A stretch of DNA of 64,000 bases from contig JAFVZL010000054.1 of the NCBI GenBank assembly GCA_017508195.1, positions 1-64,000 of the forward strand, in the 5' to 3' direction. Under the pieces are notes generated by a model that was not told where the DNA came from, made no database searches, and worked only from the letters and a program-made list of their open reading frames with translations. A program made the translations under genes and the position numbers. Positions 51,184 to 58,458 of this stretch are shown here, in pieces; position 1 is the stretch's first letter, and the number at the start of each line of letters is the position of its first letter. The stretch comes from Clostridia bacterium. GTDB taxonomy: Bacteria > Bacillota > Clostridia > Oscillospirales > CAG-272.

Positions 51184-51441
51184 ATGATAGTTCTGGATAT
51201 TATATTGATAGTTTCGGTTTTCGGAGTAATGGTTTTCGGATTTTTTGTAATGAAAAGCTTTGACAAATTCCTAGACGAGAACAGAAAACGCATCAAGCAA
51301 GATAAAAAGGAAAAAGAGCCGTCCTGCGTTATGCTCACCACCGATTTGACGGATGAAGAGCTTATAAAAAATATTCGTACATACGAAAAGCAGCACGGTG
51401 ACGCACATATCACCTTATTTCAAGACGAGGATGACATGTAG
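51184..51441 (+). CDS. Small single-pass membrane protein in the Ktr/Kdp locus
   Basis: An 85-residue protein with one N-terminal membrane helix (IVLDIILIVSVFGVMVFGFF), a basic region (ENRKRIKQDKKEK) and an acidic cytoplasmic end. The ATG at 51184 is fixed by AAAGGAGGTGG just upstream. I do not recognise a family. Its place between ktrA and the KdpD-like kinase, 32 bp after ktrA, suggests an accessory or regulatory subunit of the K+ system; that is inference. Confidence 0.75.
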   Translation: MIVLDIILIVSVFGVMVFGFFVMKSFDKFLDENRKRIKQDKKEKEPSCVMLTTDLTDEELIKNIRTYEKQHGDAHITLFQDEDDM

Positions 51442-51529
51442 GACTAGCTGTTTGACTGAAAACAGTAGATTTTTTCACAAATATATGGTATAATAATCGA
51501 AACTATTCAAACAGAAGGAGGAAGGGCTT

Positions 51530-53395
51530 ATGAATAAAACGAATACGAAAGAGCATATTCTCGTATGCCTCTCCTCAGCTCCGTCAAATGCAAGAATCAT
51601 AGAAACGGCAGCCAAAATGGCAAAAGCCTTCGAAGCGAGCTTTACAGCACTGTACGTACAGACGCCCGCCTCGGAGCTTATGCTGGATACGGATAAAGCA
51701 CGCCTTTCGGAAAATAGCCGCTATGCTGAGTCTCTGGGAGCAAACGTTGCAACCGTCATCGGAGATAACGTTGCGTTTCAGATTGCCGAGTTCTCACGGT
51801 TATCGGGTATTACCAAGGTCGTTCTTGGAAGAAGCGCGGCTCCTAAAAAAGGACTTTTCAAAAAGCAAACGCTTACAGATCAGCTTATCGAACTTGCCCC
51901 TAATCTTGATGTATATATCATCCCCGATATGACGGTCAAGCAAAAGGAGCAAAGGGTTCGGCTGTTTGGTAAGACAACTCTTTTGTCTACGTTAAAGGAC
52001 TTCGGAACCAGTGTGCTCATCTTGGCAATCGCTTCGGGATTGTCTTTTGGCTTGCATTATATGGGCTTCACCGATGCAAACGTAATTACGGTATATATTC
52101 TCGCCGTTCTAGTTATATCCGCATTGATAGACAATCGATTTTGTTGGGTTGTCAGCTCTGCTGCAGGCGTTCTGCTGTTCAACTTCTTCTTTACAACGCC
52201 GAAATTCTCTTTAATGGCTTATGACAAGGGCTATCCCGTAACCTTTATCGTGATGCTCGTTGCTTCGTTGGTAACGGGTAGTATAGCCGCGAGAATGAAA
52301 AGCCACGCCAAGCAATCGGCCAAGACGGCTTACAGAACTAAAATACTGCTTGATACTAACCAGATGCTTGCAAAAGCGAAGAATGCTGATGAGATATTTG
52401 AAATAGCCACCTCGCAAACAAAAAAGCTTTTATCACTTGATGCTTTTGCGATTCGTGATAACGACCTCTCAAAGCTCGGCATCACAGACACAAGTCTATG
52501 TATAACCGAGTCCTGCATCTATTATCCTATTCACGCAAGCAATACTGTTTACGGAGCAATCGGAATAAACAGTACCAAAACGGTCAATGCCTTTGAAAAC
52601 AGTATTCTGACCTCGATCCTCGGTGAATGCGCCTTGGCGCTTGAAAGCGAAAGAAACGCGAGAGAAAAGGAAGCTTCGGCGATCCTTGCAGAGCAAGAAA
52701 AGCTACGCGCGAATCTGCTCCGCACCATATCCCACGATCTTCGCACACCGCTGACATCGATTTCCGGCAACGCAGACAATCTGCTCGCAAATGACGAGGC
52801 ATTTGATGCGGAAACGCGCAGACAGATCTATAGCGACATCCGTGAGGATTCCGAATGGCTCATCAGCCTTGTTGAAAATCTTCTTTCTGTATCACGTATG
52901 GGAGATGGCAAGAGCGACATACGGATGTCTGCCGAGCTTGTTTCTGATGTTATTGATGAGGCAGTAAGACGCACTGAAAAAAATGCCAATGCACACAGGC
53001 TCTCCGTTAAGGAAAGCGGTGGGATACTGCTTGCTCGGATGGATACAAGGCTTATCGTTCAGGTGTTGATAAATCTGATTGATAATGCTATCAAATATAC
53101 GCCTGCCGGCTCTGAAATTGAGATCTCGGCTGTTGAAAAGGGCAATGAAATTGCAATCACCGTAGCAGACAACGGCGACGGGATAGCAGATGAAATAAAG
53201 CCCCGTGTATTTGATATGTTCTATACGGGTTCTGAAAAAATTGCCGACAGCCGTAGGAGCCTCGGCCTTGGACTTGCGCTCTGCAAGTCTATTGTAAATG
53301 CTCACGGCGGCGAGATTACCGTAACCGATAACGAGCCGCACGGCGCGGTATTTACCTTTACATTACAAAAGGAGGAGGTAGAGATCAGTGAATAA
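51530..53395 (+). CDS. KdpD-like sensor histidine kinase lacking the N-terminal KdpD domain
   Basis: A 621-residue sensor. It begins with a universal stress protein domain (~10-130; HILVCLSSAPSNARIIETAA), then four closely spaced membrane helices of the DUF4118 type (~165-255), a GAF-like region (~275-370), HisKA with His402 (RTISHDLRTPLTSI) and HATPase_c (NLIDNAIKYTPAG; LGLGLALCKSIVNAHGG). The ~210-residue KdpD sensor domain that precedes USP in classical KdpD is absent. An extended -10 (TGGTATAAT) just upstream may serve it. The kdpE-type gene overlaps its 3' end by 8 bp. Confidence 0.9.
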   Translation: MNKTNTKEHILVCLSSAPSNARIIETAAKMAKAFEASFTALYVQTPASELMLDTDKARLSENSRYAESLGANVATVIGDNVAFQIAEFSRLSGITKVVLGRSAAPKKGLFKKQTLTDQLIELAPNLDVYIIPDMTVKQKEQRVRLFGKTTLLSTLKDFGTSVLILAIASGLSFGLHYMGFTDANVITVYILAVLVISALIDNRFCWVVSSAAGVLLFNFFFTTPKFSLMAYDKGYPVTFIVMLVASLVTGSIAARMKSHAKQSAKTAYRTKILLDTNQMLAKAKNADEIFEIATSQTKKLLSLDAFAIRDNDLSKLGITDTSLCITESCIYYPIHASNTVYGAIGINSTKTVNAFENSILTSILGECALALESERNAREKEASAILAEQEKLRANLLRTISHDLRTPLTSISGNADNLLANDEAFDAETRRQIYSDIREDSEWLISLVENLLSVSRMGDGKSDIRMSAELVSDVIDEAVRRTEKNANAHRLSVKESGGILLARMDTRLIVQVLINLIDNAIKYTPAGSEIEISAVEKGNEIAITVADNGDGIADEIKPRVFDMFYTGSEKIADSRRSLGLGLALCKSIVNAHGGEITVTDNEPHGAVFTFTLQKEEVEISE

Positions 53396-54083
53396 ACCCT
53401 TGATACTTGTAGTCGAGGACGATGCGCCCGTTCGCAACTTGATTACTACGACCTTAAAGGCGCACGGCTATAAATTTATAACGGCACAGAACGGAAATAA
53501 TGCTATCATGGAAGCATCCTCGCACAATCCCGATATTGTTCTCTTGGATCTAGGACTACCCGACATGGATGGCGTTGAAGTTATTGAGAGAATACGCACT
53601 TGGTCGGATATGCCGATCATTGTGATCAGCGCGAGAAGCGAAGATAAAGATAAAATTGATGCCCTTGATGCAGGCGCGGATGATTACTTAACCAAACCAT
53701 TCTCCGTAGAGGAGCTTTTAGCAAGGCTTCGCGTTACGCAAAGAAGATTAGCAGCTAATCGTAACGAAAGCACAAGCTCGGCATTTACGAACGGTGCATT
53801 AAGGATTGATTATGCCGCAGGATGCGCCTATCTCAGTGAGGAAGAATTACATCTGACTCCCATCGAATACAAAATACTGTGTCTGCTTGCCGCAAACGTC
53901 GGGAAGGTCTTAACGCACACCTTTATCACACAAAAAATATGGGGTGCAGCGTGGGAAAATAACGTAGCCACTCTCCGCGTCTTTATGGCAACACTCCGTA
54001 AGAAGATTGAAGCAGCCCCCGATTCACCGCAGTATATTCAGACCCACATCGGCGTTGGTTACAGAATGATGAGGGTAGAGTAA
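53388..54083 (+). CDS. kdpE: KdpE-like response regulator (OmpR family)
   Basis: A 231-residue regulator: receiver domain with Asp54 (VLLDLGLPDMDG) and Lys near 103 (YLTKPFSVEEL), and an OmpR-type winged helix (~135-231; LTPIEYKILCLLAANVGKV). The start is GTG at 53388 after GGAGG. The pair lacks kdpFABC, so its regulon is probably the ktrAB genes upstream or genes elsewhere. Confidence 0.9.
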   Translation: MNKPLILVVEDDAPVRNLITTTLKAHGYKFITAQNGNNAIMEASSHNPDIVLLDLGLPDMDGVEVIERIRTWSDMPIIVISARSEDKDKIDALDAGADDYLTKPFSVEELLARLRVTQRRLAANRNESTSSAFTNGALRIDYAAGCAYLSEEELHLTPIEYKILCLLAANVGKVLTHTFITQKIWGAAWENNVATLRVFMATLRKKIEAAPDSPQYIQTHIGVGYRMMRVE

Positions 54084-54134
54084 GGAGAAAAATTCCAATT
54101 TGTCGGCGAGAAATTATACAAACAATAAATTAAT

Positions 54135-54161
54135 AAGGGCGAGATTAAATATCACGCCCTT
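54135..54161 (+). terminator. Intrinsic terminator of the Ktr/Kdp unit
   Basis: AAGGGCG (54135-54141) pairs with CGCCCTT (54155-54161), with an inner GAT/ATC extension and a TTCATTATTT tail. Confidence 0.7.
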
Positions 54162-54203
54162 TCATTATTTCATATTTGATCTTGCACTTCATAATAATCT
54201 CTT

Positions 54204-54500
54204 GTAAAGAAAAATACGAACCTTGATTGCTCAGGGTTTGTATTATTCTTGTTTGGTGCGGGTGTAAGGAGCGAAGCGACGGAATAGCGAGCCTGCGAGC
54301 GTCCAGGACTTGATTCTCGGCGAACTACGCCTGCGGTCATTCGCGGATCTGACAGTCCACCGGTAGCAAGGCGAAAACAACCTCTAAATGTTGTTTCCAC
54401 CGAAGCGAAACCGTCCAAAGCAAGGAGACAAAGGAGTGAGCCTGTCGAGCGACGCATGACGACTATGCGACGATGGAGGTCTGTCATTCAACACCGCTCC
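54204..54500 (-). pseudogene. Decayed tRNA-Leu gene copy interrupted by palindromic inserts, with its terminator
   Basis: Minus strand: pieces of the intact tRNA-Leu reappear in order, GGTGGACT, then TCAAGTCCTG, then ACACCCGCACCA (54254-54265), but separated by unrelated G+C-rich hairpin-forming inserts. The repeated 3' acceptor end TGGTGCGGGTG stands at 54254-54264. A terminator follows on the same strand (AATAC...GTATT stem, 54213-54244, T-tail), as a real tRNA gene would have. This looks like a former duplicate tRNA-Leu gene invaded by repeats. No complete tRNA can be drawn. Confidence 0.65.
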
Positions 54501-54533
54501 TACTTCAAGCCCTGTCATAACGTATTAAGCAAA

Positions 54534-54560
54534 AAGACAGAACCACAAAGGTTCTGTCTT
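54534..54560 (-). terminator. Intrinsic terminator of tRNA-Leu
   Basis: Minus strand: AAGACAGAACC pairs with GGTTCTGTCTT (11 perfect pairs, 5-nt loop) followed by TTTGC. Confidence 0.85.
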
Positions 54561-54566
54561 CTTACT

Positions 54567-54649
54567 TGGTGCGGGTGACAGGACTTGAACCTGCACGGAA
54601 GTCCACCAGATCCTAAGTCTGGCGCGTCTGCCAGTTCCGCCACACCCGC
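54567..54649 (-). tRNA. tRNA-Leu (anticodon UAG)
   Basis: Minus strand: acceptor GCGGGTG pairs with CACCCGC, discriminator A, and CCA is encoded. The anticodon stem CCAGA/TCTGG encloses CTTAGGA, giving anticodon TAG. A long variable arm (TGGACTTCCGTGCA region) and the T-arm GGTTCAAGTCC mark a type II leucine tRNA. The gene reads CUN codons, chiefly CUA. Its promoter is at 54659-54687 and a terminator follows. Confidence 0.95.
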
Positions 54650-54658
54650 ATCACAAGT

Positions 54659-54687
54659 ATTCTAACATATTAATGTAACTTTGTCAA
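54659..54687 (-). promoter_or_regulatory. Sigma-A promoter of tRNA-Leu
   Basis: Minus strand: -35 TTGACA (54682-54687), 17-nt spacer, -10 TAGAAT (54659-54664), 9 nt before the tRNA 5' end. Confidence 0.8.
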
Positions 54688-54745
54688 TCAAAAAGTATGT
54701 CTATATCTGCTTTTTTAAAAAAATAAACTTTTTTCATAAAATGTG

Positions 54746-54774
54746 TTGACAAACAGTGGGGAAAGTGTTATAAT
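54746..54774 (+). promoter_or_regulatory. Sigma-A promoter of infC-rpmI-rplT
   Basis: -35 TTGACA (54746-54751), 17-nt spacer, -10 TATAAT (54769-54774). Confidence 0.88.
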
Positions 54775-54780
54775 GCTAAA

Positions 54781-54931
54781 GCAGACAAAAGTCTAAAACA
54801 AAGTAGAATGTTCCGTTCTCACCCTGCCGCAATGGCGCGCAGCGGTTAATATCTTTTAATCCCATAAAATGGGGAAGGTATGTGCGTACGGAGTATTCTG
54901 TATGCATTTTTCTTTTTGGAGGTATAAAACC
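54781..54931 (+). promoter_or_regulatory. infC-operon leader with attenuator (L20-leader type)
   Basis: A ~150-nt leader. It contains GTTCTCACCCTGCC...GGTTAATAT, a pattern I associate with clostridial infC leaders, and a CCC/GGGG hairpin. It ends in an intrinsic terminator (54883-54906: T-GCGTACGGA, GTAT loop, TTCTGTATGC-A pairing) with T5-C-T5, immediately before GGAGG at 54918. In Bacillus this operon is controlled by L20 binding and premature termination in the leader; the same is inferred here. Confidence 0.8.
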
Positions 54932-55462
54932 ATTAGCACTAACAGCAAGGATTTGCCCATTAATGACGAGATCAAAGCACCTGAGGTGCGACTGATAGGC
55001 AGCAACAATGAGCAGCTGGGCGTTATGAAGATCGAGGAAGCGCGTACTTACGCAAACAACAATGGCGTCGATCTTGTACTCATTGCCCCCACCGCGAATC
55101 CGCCGGTATGCCGTGCGATAGATTACGGTAAGTTCTGCTTTGAGCGTGACAAGAGAGAAAAGGAAGCGCGTAAGAAGCAGGTAATTGTTAAGGTTAAGGA
55201 AGTTCAATTGTCTTGCAGAATTGAGCAGCATGACTTTGATACCCGTGTCAACCAGGCGAAGAAGTTCCTCTCTGAGGGTAACAAGGTTAAGGCTGTCGTC
55301 AGATTTAAGGGCCGTGAGATGGCTCACACCGAGCTCGGACGCGAGGTTATCACCTCTTTTGCTGAGGCGCTCGCAGGCTACGGTGCTTCCGAGAAGAAGC
55401 CCTCGCTCGACGGACGTTATATGTCCATCGTTCTTTCTCCCGTTAAGCAGGAGAAAAAGTAA
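54932..55462 (+). CDS. infC: Translation initiation factor IF-3 (AUU start)
   Basis: Prevents premature subunit joining and proofreads the initiation codon. The 176 residues begin at ATT (54932), 9 nt after GGAGG at 54918-54922, and read (M)STNSKDLPINDEIKAPEVRLI, with IF3-N, a basic linker helix (YGKFCFERDKREKEARKKQ) and IF3-C (VKEVQLSCRIEQHDFDTRV). The nearest ATG (54869) lies in the attenuator hairpin and is not usable. IF-3 represses its own AUU-started mRNA in other bacteria. Confidence 0.93.
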   Translation: MSTNSKDLPINDEIKAPEVRLIGSNNEQLGVMKIEEARTYANNNGVDLVLIAPTANPPVCRAIDYGKFCFERDKREKEARKKQVIVKVKEVQLSCRIEQHDFDTRVNQAKKFLSEGNKVKAVVRFKGREMAHTELGREVITSFAEALAGYGASEKKPSLDGRYMSIVLSPVKQEKK

Positions 55463-55507
55463 AATAGTTTTAAAATTGGGTTACACCCACAGAAAAGGAG
55501 TATAAAA

Positions 55508-55702
55508 ATGGGAAAGATCAAGACACATAAGGCATCTAACAAGAGATTTTCTCGTACAGGTACCGGTAAGATCAAGATGAATCACAACAACCACCGCCAT
55601 AACCTTGGCATTAAGACTGCAAAGCGCAAGAGAAATCTTCGCAAGGGCGCTATTCTTAGCGAGAGCTTTGCACCTATCTACAGAACCCTTATCTCTAAGT
55701 AA
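55508..55702 (+). CDS. rpmI: 50S ribosomal protein L35
   Basis: A 64-residue protein: [20 protein letters not shown] followed by a short basic core ([19 protein letters not shown]). Full length for L35. Starts after AAAGGAG, in the standard infC-rpmI-rplT order. Confidence 0.97.
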   Translation: MGKIKTHKASNKRFSRTGTGKIKMNHNNHRHNLGIKTAKRKRNLRKGAILSESFAPIYRTLISK

Positions 55703-55744
55703 TTGAGACAAGGAATGACTAAAGAAATTTGGAGGATTAAATAA

Positions 55745-56098
55745 ATGGCAAGAGTTAAGGGCGCGATGATGACGCGCAAGAGAAGAAAGAGCGTACTCAA
55801 GGCAGCTAAGGGTTATTGGGGTGCTAAGTCCAAGCACTTCAAGATGGCTAAGCAGGCAGTTCTTAAGAGCGGTAACTACGCATTCGCCGGTCGTAAGCAG
55901 AAGAAGAGAGATATGCGTTCTCTCTGGATCACCAGAATTTCTGCTCAGGCTAAGGTTTGCGGTATGAACTACTCCACTCTTATGCACGGTCTTAAGCTTG
56001 CAGGTATTGAGCTTAACCGTAAGATGCTTGCAGAGATTGCTGTTGCTGACAAGGAAGCTTTCGCAGCAATCTGCGAGAAGGCTAAGGCAGCGCTTTAA
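55745..56098 (+). CDS. rplT: 50S ribosomal protein L20
   Basis: A 117-residue protein; [20 protein letters not shown] starts the typical extended basic N-terminus, and the globular end ([17 protein letters not shown]) is complete. L20 is an early 50S assembly protein and, in Firmicutes, the repressor that binds the infC leader. The gene closes the operon; a terminator follows. Confidence 0.97.
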   Translation: MARVKGAMMTRKRRKSVLKAAKGYWGAKSKHFKMAKQAVLKSGNYAFAGRKQKKRDMRSLWITRISAQAKVCGMNYSTLMHGLKLAGIELNRKMLAEIAVADKEAFAAICEKAKAAL

Positions 56099-56103
56099 TA
56101 CAT

Positions 56104-56140
56104 TCCGCGGTTTACTTATTCTGTAAACCGCGGTGTTTTT
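56104..56140 (+). terminator. Intrinsic terminator of infC-rpmI-rplT
   Basis: CCGCGGTTTAC pairs with GTAAACCGCGG (11 perfect pairs, 7-nt loop), followed by TGTTTTTT. Confidence 0.92.
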
Positions 56141-56166
56141 TCATATTAAACTTTTGTGAGGTTTAT

Positions 56167-56997
56167 ATGCTTGAAAAGCTTGAGATCACAAGTAGAAATA
56201 ACGAACTTGTAAAATGGATATCATCGCTCAAGGATAAGAAGGGAAGAAGAGAGTCGGGTTCCTTTATCGCTGAAGGGGTAAAGCTTACACTCGAGGCTAT
56301 AAGCGCCGGAATGCCGATAACTCATATCCTCGTGTCCAAAGGGGAAGAGACGCGGATAGTTCCGCTAATTGAGGAAGCGCTTGAGAACGTTTCTCGTACT
56401 GATTGCAGGCTCTACGTCTTATCTGAGAGTGCGTTTGAAAAAATTTCAACAGAAAAAGCTCCGCAAGGTGTAATTACAGTAATAAAATACCTTGACAATT
56501 TTAATTATACTGATATAATATATAAGGAAGAGTTTTTCTTAAAACAGAGTGAAAAAGCCATTGTTCTTTGCTCACTTCGCGATCCGTCTAACCTCGGCGC
56601 TGTGATCAGGAGTGCCGTGGCATTTGGCGTAGATCATATCATTTTAACAAACGACTGTGCCGATCATTACAGCCCAAAAACGGTAAGAGCTGCAATGGGA
56701 AGTCTTTTCAAGGTAAAGCTGACTGTTATATCAGATCTTGCTCAATTCATCAAAAGCGCACAAGAGAATCATAGACGCGTATATGCCGCAGAGCTTTCCG
56801 ATAATGCTGTTTCTTTGGCTGATTTGGAGTTATGCAGAACCGATCTCTTTGTTATAGGTAACGAGGGACACGGTATACCCGAGGAGATATCATCACTTAC
56901 CGATCTCAGCGTTTATATTCCGATCGCCGAGAACGTTGAGTCACTGAATGCTTCGGTTGCCGCATCTGTTTTTTTATGGGAGCTCAGTAAAAAATAA
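56167..56997 (+). CDS. TrmH/SpoU family RNA 2'-O-methyltransferase
   Basis: A 276-residue RNA methyltransferase with a trefoil-knot SAM fold. An N-terminal L30e-like substrate-binding domain (~8-110; SFIAEGVKLTLEAISAGM) precedes the SpoU domain with LRDPSNLGAVIRSAVAFG (motif 1), VIGNEGHGIPEE (motif 2) and IPIAENVESLNASVAASVFL (motif 3). The target is an rRNA or tRNA ribose; family members near rplT in Clostridia are rRNA methylases. The ATG follows GTGAGG. The gap to dprA is 17 bp. Confidence 0.9.
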   Translation: MLEKLEITSRNNELVKWISSLKDKKGRRESGSFIAEGVKLTLEAISAGMPITHILVSKGEETRIVPLIEEALENVSRTDCRLYVLSESAFEKISTEKAPQGVITVIKYLDNFNYTDIIYKEEFFLKQSEKAIVLCSLRDPSNLGAVIRSAVAFGVDHIILTNDCADHYSPKTVRAAMGSLFKVKLTVISDLAQFIKSAQENHRRVYAAELSDNAVSLADLELCRTDLFVIGNEGHGIPEEISSLTDLSVYIPIAENVESLNASVAASVFLWELSKK

Positions 56998-57014
56998 GAA
57001 AGAGGTGCATATAT

Positions 57015-58421
57015 ATGGATAAGCGTATATACGAGATATGGTTATCATTGGCGTGTACTCCGGATACCGCAACATTTCCAAAACTACTCGAGCGCTTCGG
57101 CAGTGCCGAGGAAATATATAATGCAACCGATTTTGATATAAGATACGCCGTCGATGCCAACAACAGCGATAGCGCACGGCTTATCGACAAGGACTTAGAA
57201 AGGGCATCTGAGATATATAATTTTTGTATAACCCGATCTGTCGGTCTTGTTTCGTATTTTGATAAAGAATATCCCGAGCTGCTTAAGAAAATTCAAACTC
57301 CGCCTGTATTACTCTATTACCGCGGTAAGCTTCCTGACTTTTCTGCGAATTTCCACTGTGCAATAGTAGGAACTCGCTCGCTTTCCGACTACGGCAGAGT
57401 AAACGCATTCCGTGCGGGATACGATCTCGCTCTTGCTGGTGCGAATATAGTGTCCGGCATGGCGATAGGCTGCGACGGTGTTGCACTCGCGGGTGCACTT
57501 GCCGGCGGTGCAAAGACGATTGCAGTTCTCGGCAGCGGTATCGACGTTTGCTATCCTCATCAGCATCAGACACTGGCAAGAGCTATTGTCAAAGAGGGAT
57601 GTGTAATTACTGAATATGCTCCCGGCACAAAGCCTGAGCGTATCAATTTCCCCAGAAGAAACAGAATAATAAGCGGTTTGTGCCGCCTTACTGTCTTTGT
57701 GGAGGGTAAGCTGGAAAGCGGTGCAATGATAACCGCCAGACATGCAATGAAGCAGGGAAGAGATGTCTTTGCTTTTCCGGGCAACGTCTTCTCGCCGGGT
57801 TCTGAAGGTGCGCACCGACTTATTCAGGATGGCGCGCGTCTGTGCGGTAGTGCCGGTGATATTATCTATGCTTATAAAAATGAGTACGGTAAAGCAATTC
57901 TCAATCCATTTATATTCCCTATAAAAAGAACCGTAAATATGAACGCTGTTCTTTCTGAGTACAAGATCGCCTGCGTTACTCCTACCGACGATATTTTCCT
58001 GAACAGCTTCGGCAGACGTGAAAAACAGATTGAGTATCCTGAAGCAGTTGCGCTTTCTCCTATAAACGACGAGTCCGTTAAGCAAAGTGAAGAAATACTC
58101 GAGGATTCGCCGACTGAGCCCGAAAATATCGATGATAGGGCGCAGGTTTCGAACAATACGATAATTCGTCATAATTCGGTAACGAAAAAGGCTTCCGGCG
58201 CTCCGGATTCTAATGTTCAAACTACAAGTCCGCTGCCCGAAATCGACCGTGATGCACTGAAAATATATAAAAAGATACCAATGGACACAGATTGTGAAAT
58301 TGAATCGTTGGTTGATGAATCGCACGATCTGAGGGCTGTAATTAAAACACTTCTTAAGCTGGAAATGTCAAGATTTGTTGTTATGCTCCCCGGTGATAAG
58401 GTAAAGAGAAACTTAAAATGA
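57015..58421 (+). CDS. dprA: DNA-processing protein DprA with long linker
   Basis: Loads RecA on incoming single strands during transformation. A SAM/HhH-like N-terminus (~5-70) is followed by the Rossmann-type DprA core (~90-300; GTRSLSDYGRVNAF, SGMAIGCDGVALAGAL, VLGSGIDVCYPHQH, NFPRRNRIISGL). Residues ~300-400 are an acidic, low-complexity linker (EEILEDSPTEPENIDD) and ~405-468 the DprA winged helix. At 468 residues it is about 100 longer than usual because of the linker. It starts after GAGG. dprA-topA-trmFO order is as in Bacillus. Confidence 0.93.
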   Translation: MDKRIYEIWLSLACTPDTATFPKLLERFGSAEEIYNATDFDIRYAVDANNSDSARLIDKDLERASEIYNFCITRSVGLVSYFDKEYPELLKKIQTPPVLLYYRGKLPDFSANFHCAIVGTRSLSDYGRVNAFRAGYDLALAGANIVSGMAIGCDGVALAGALAGGAKTIAVLGSGIDVCYPHQHQTLARAIVKEGCVITEYAPGTKPERINFPRRNRIISGLCRLTVFVEGKLESGAMITARHAMKQGRDVFAFPGNVFSPGSEGAHRLIQDGARLCGSAGDIIYAYKNEYGKAILNPFIFPIKRTVNMNAVLSEYKIACVTPTDDIFLNSFGRREKQIEYPEAVALSPINDESVKQSEEILEDSPTEPENIDDRAQVSNNTIIRHNSVTKKASGAPDSNVQTTSPLPEIDRDALKIYKKIPMDTDCEIESLVDESHDLRAVIKTLLKLEMSRFVVMLPGDKVKRNLK

Positions 58422-58458
58422 AAGGTGTGGCGGGTGCCACATAGCGTATATCAAGCGT

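Noticed and set aside
54254..54570. Integrated element bounded by att sites at tRNA-Leu
   Set aside because: The 300-bp interval has no integrase or coding frame; its pieces are better explained as a decayed tRNA gene with inserts.
54869..54931. ATG at 54869 as the infC start
   Set aside because: It would translate through the attenuator hairpin and the ribosome binding site, and adds a 21-residue extension absent from IF-3.
54776..55327. Minus-strand frame of 183 codons over infC
   Set aside because: It is antisense to a complete IF-3 and its leader, without promoter or ribosome binding site.
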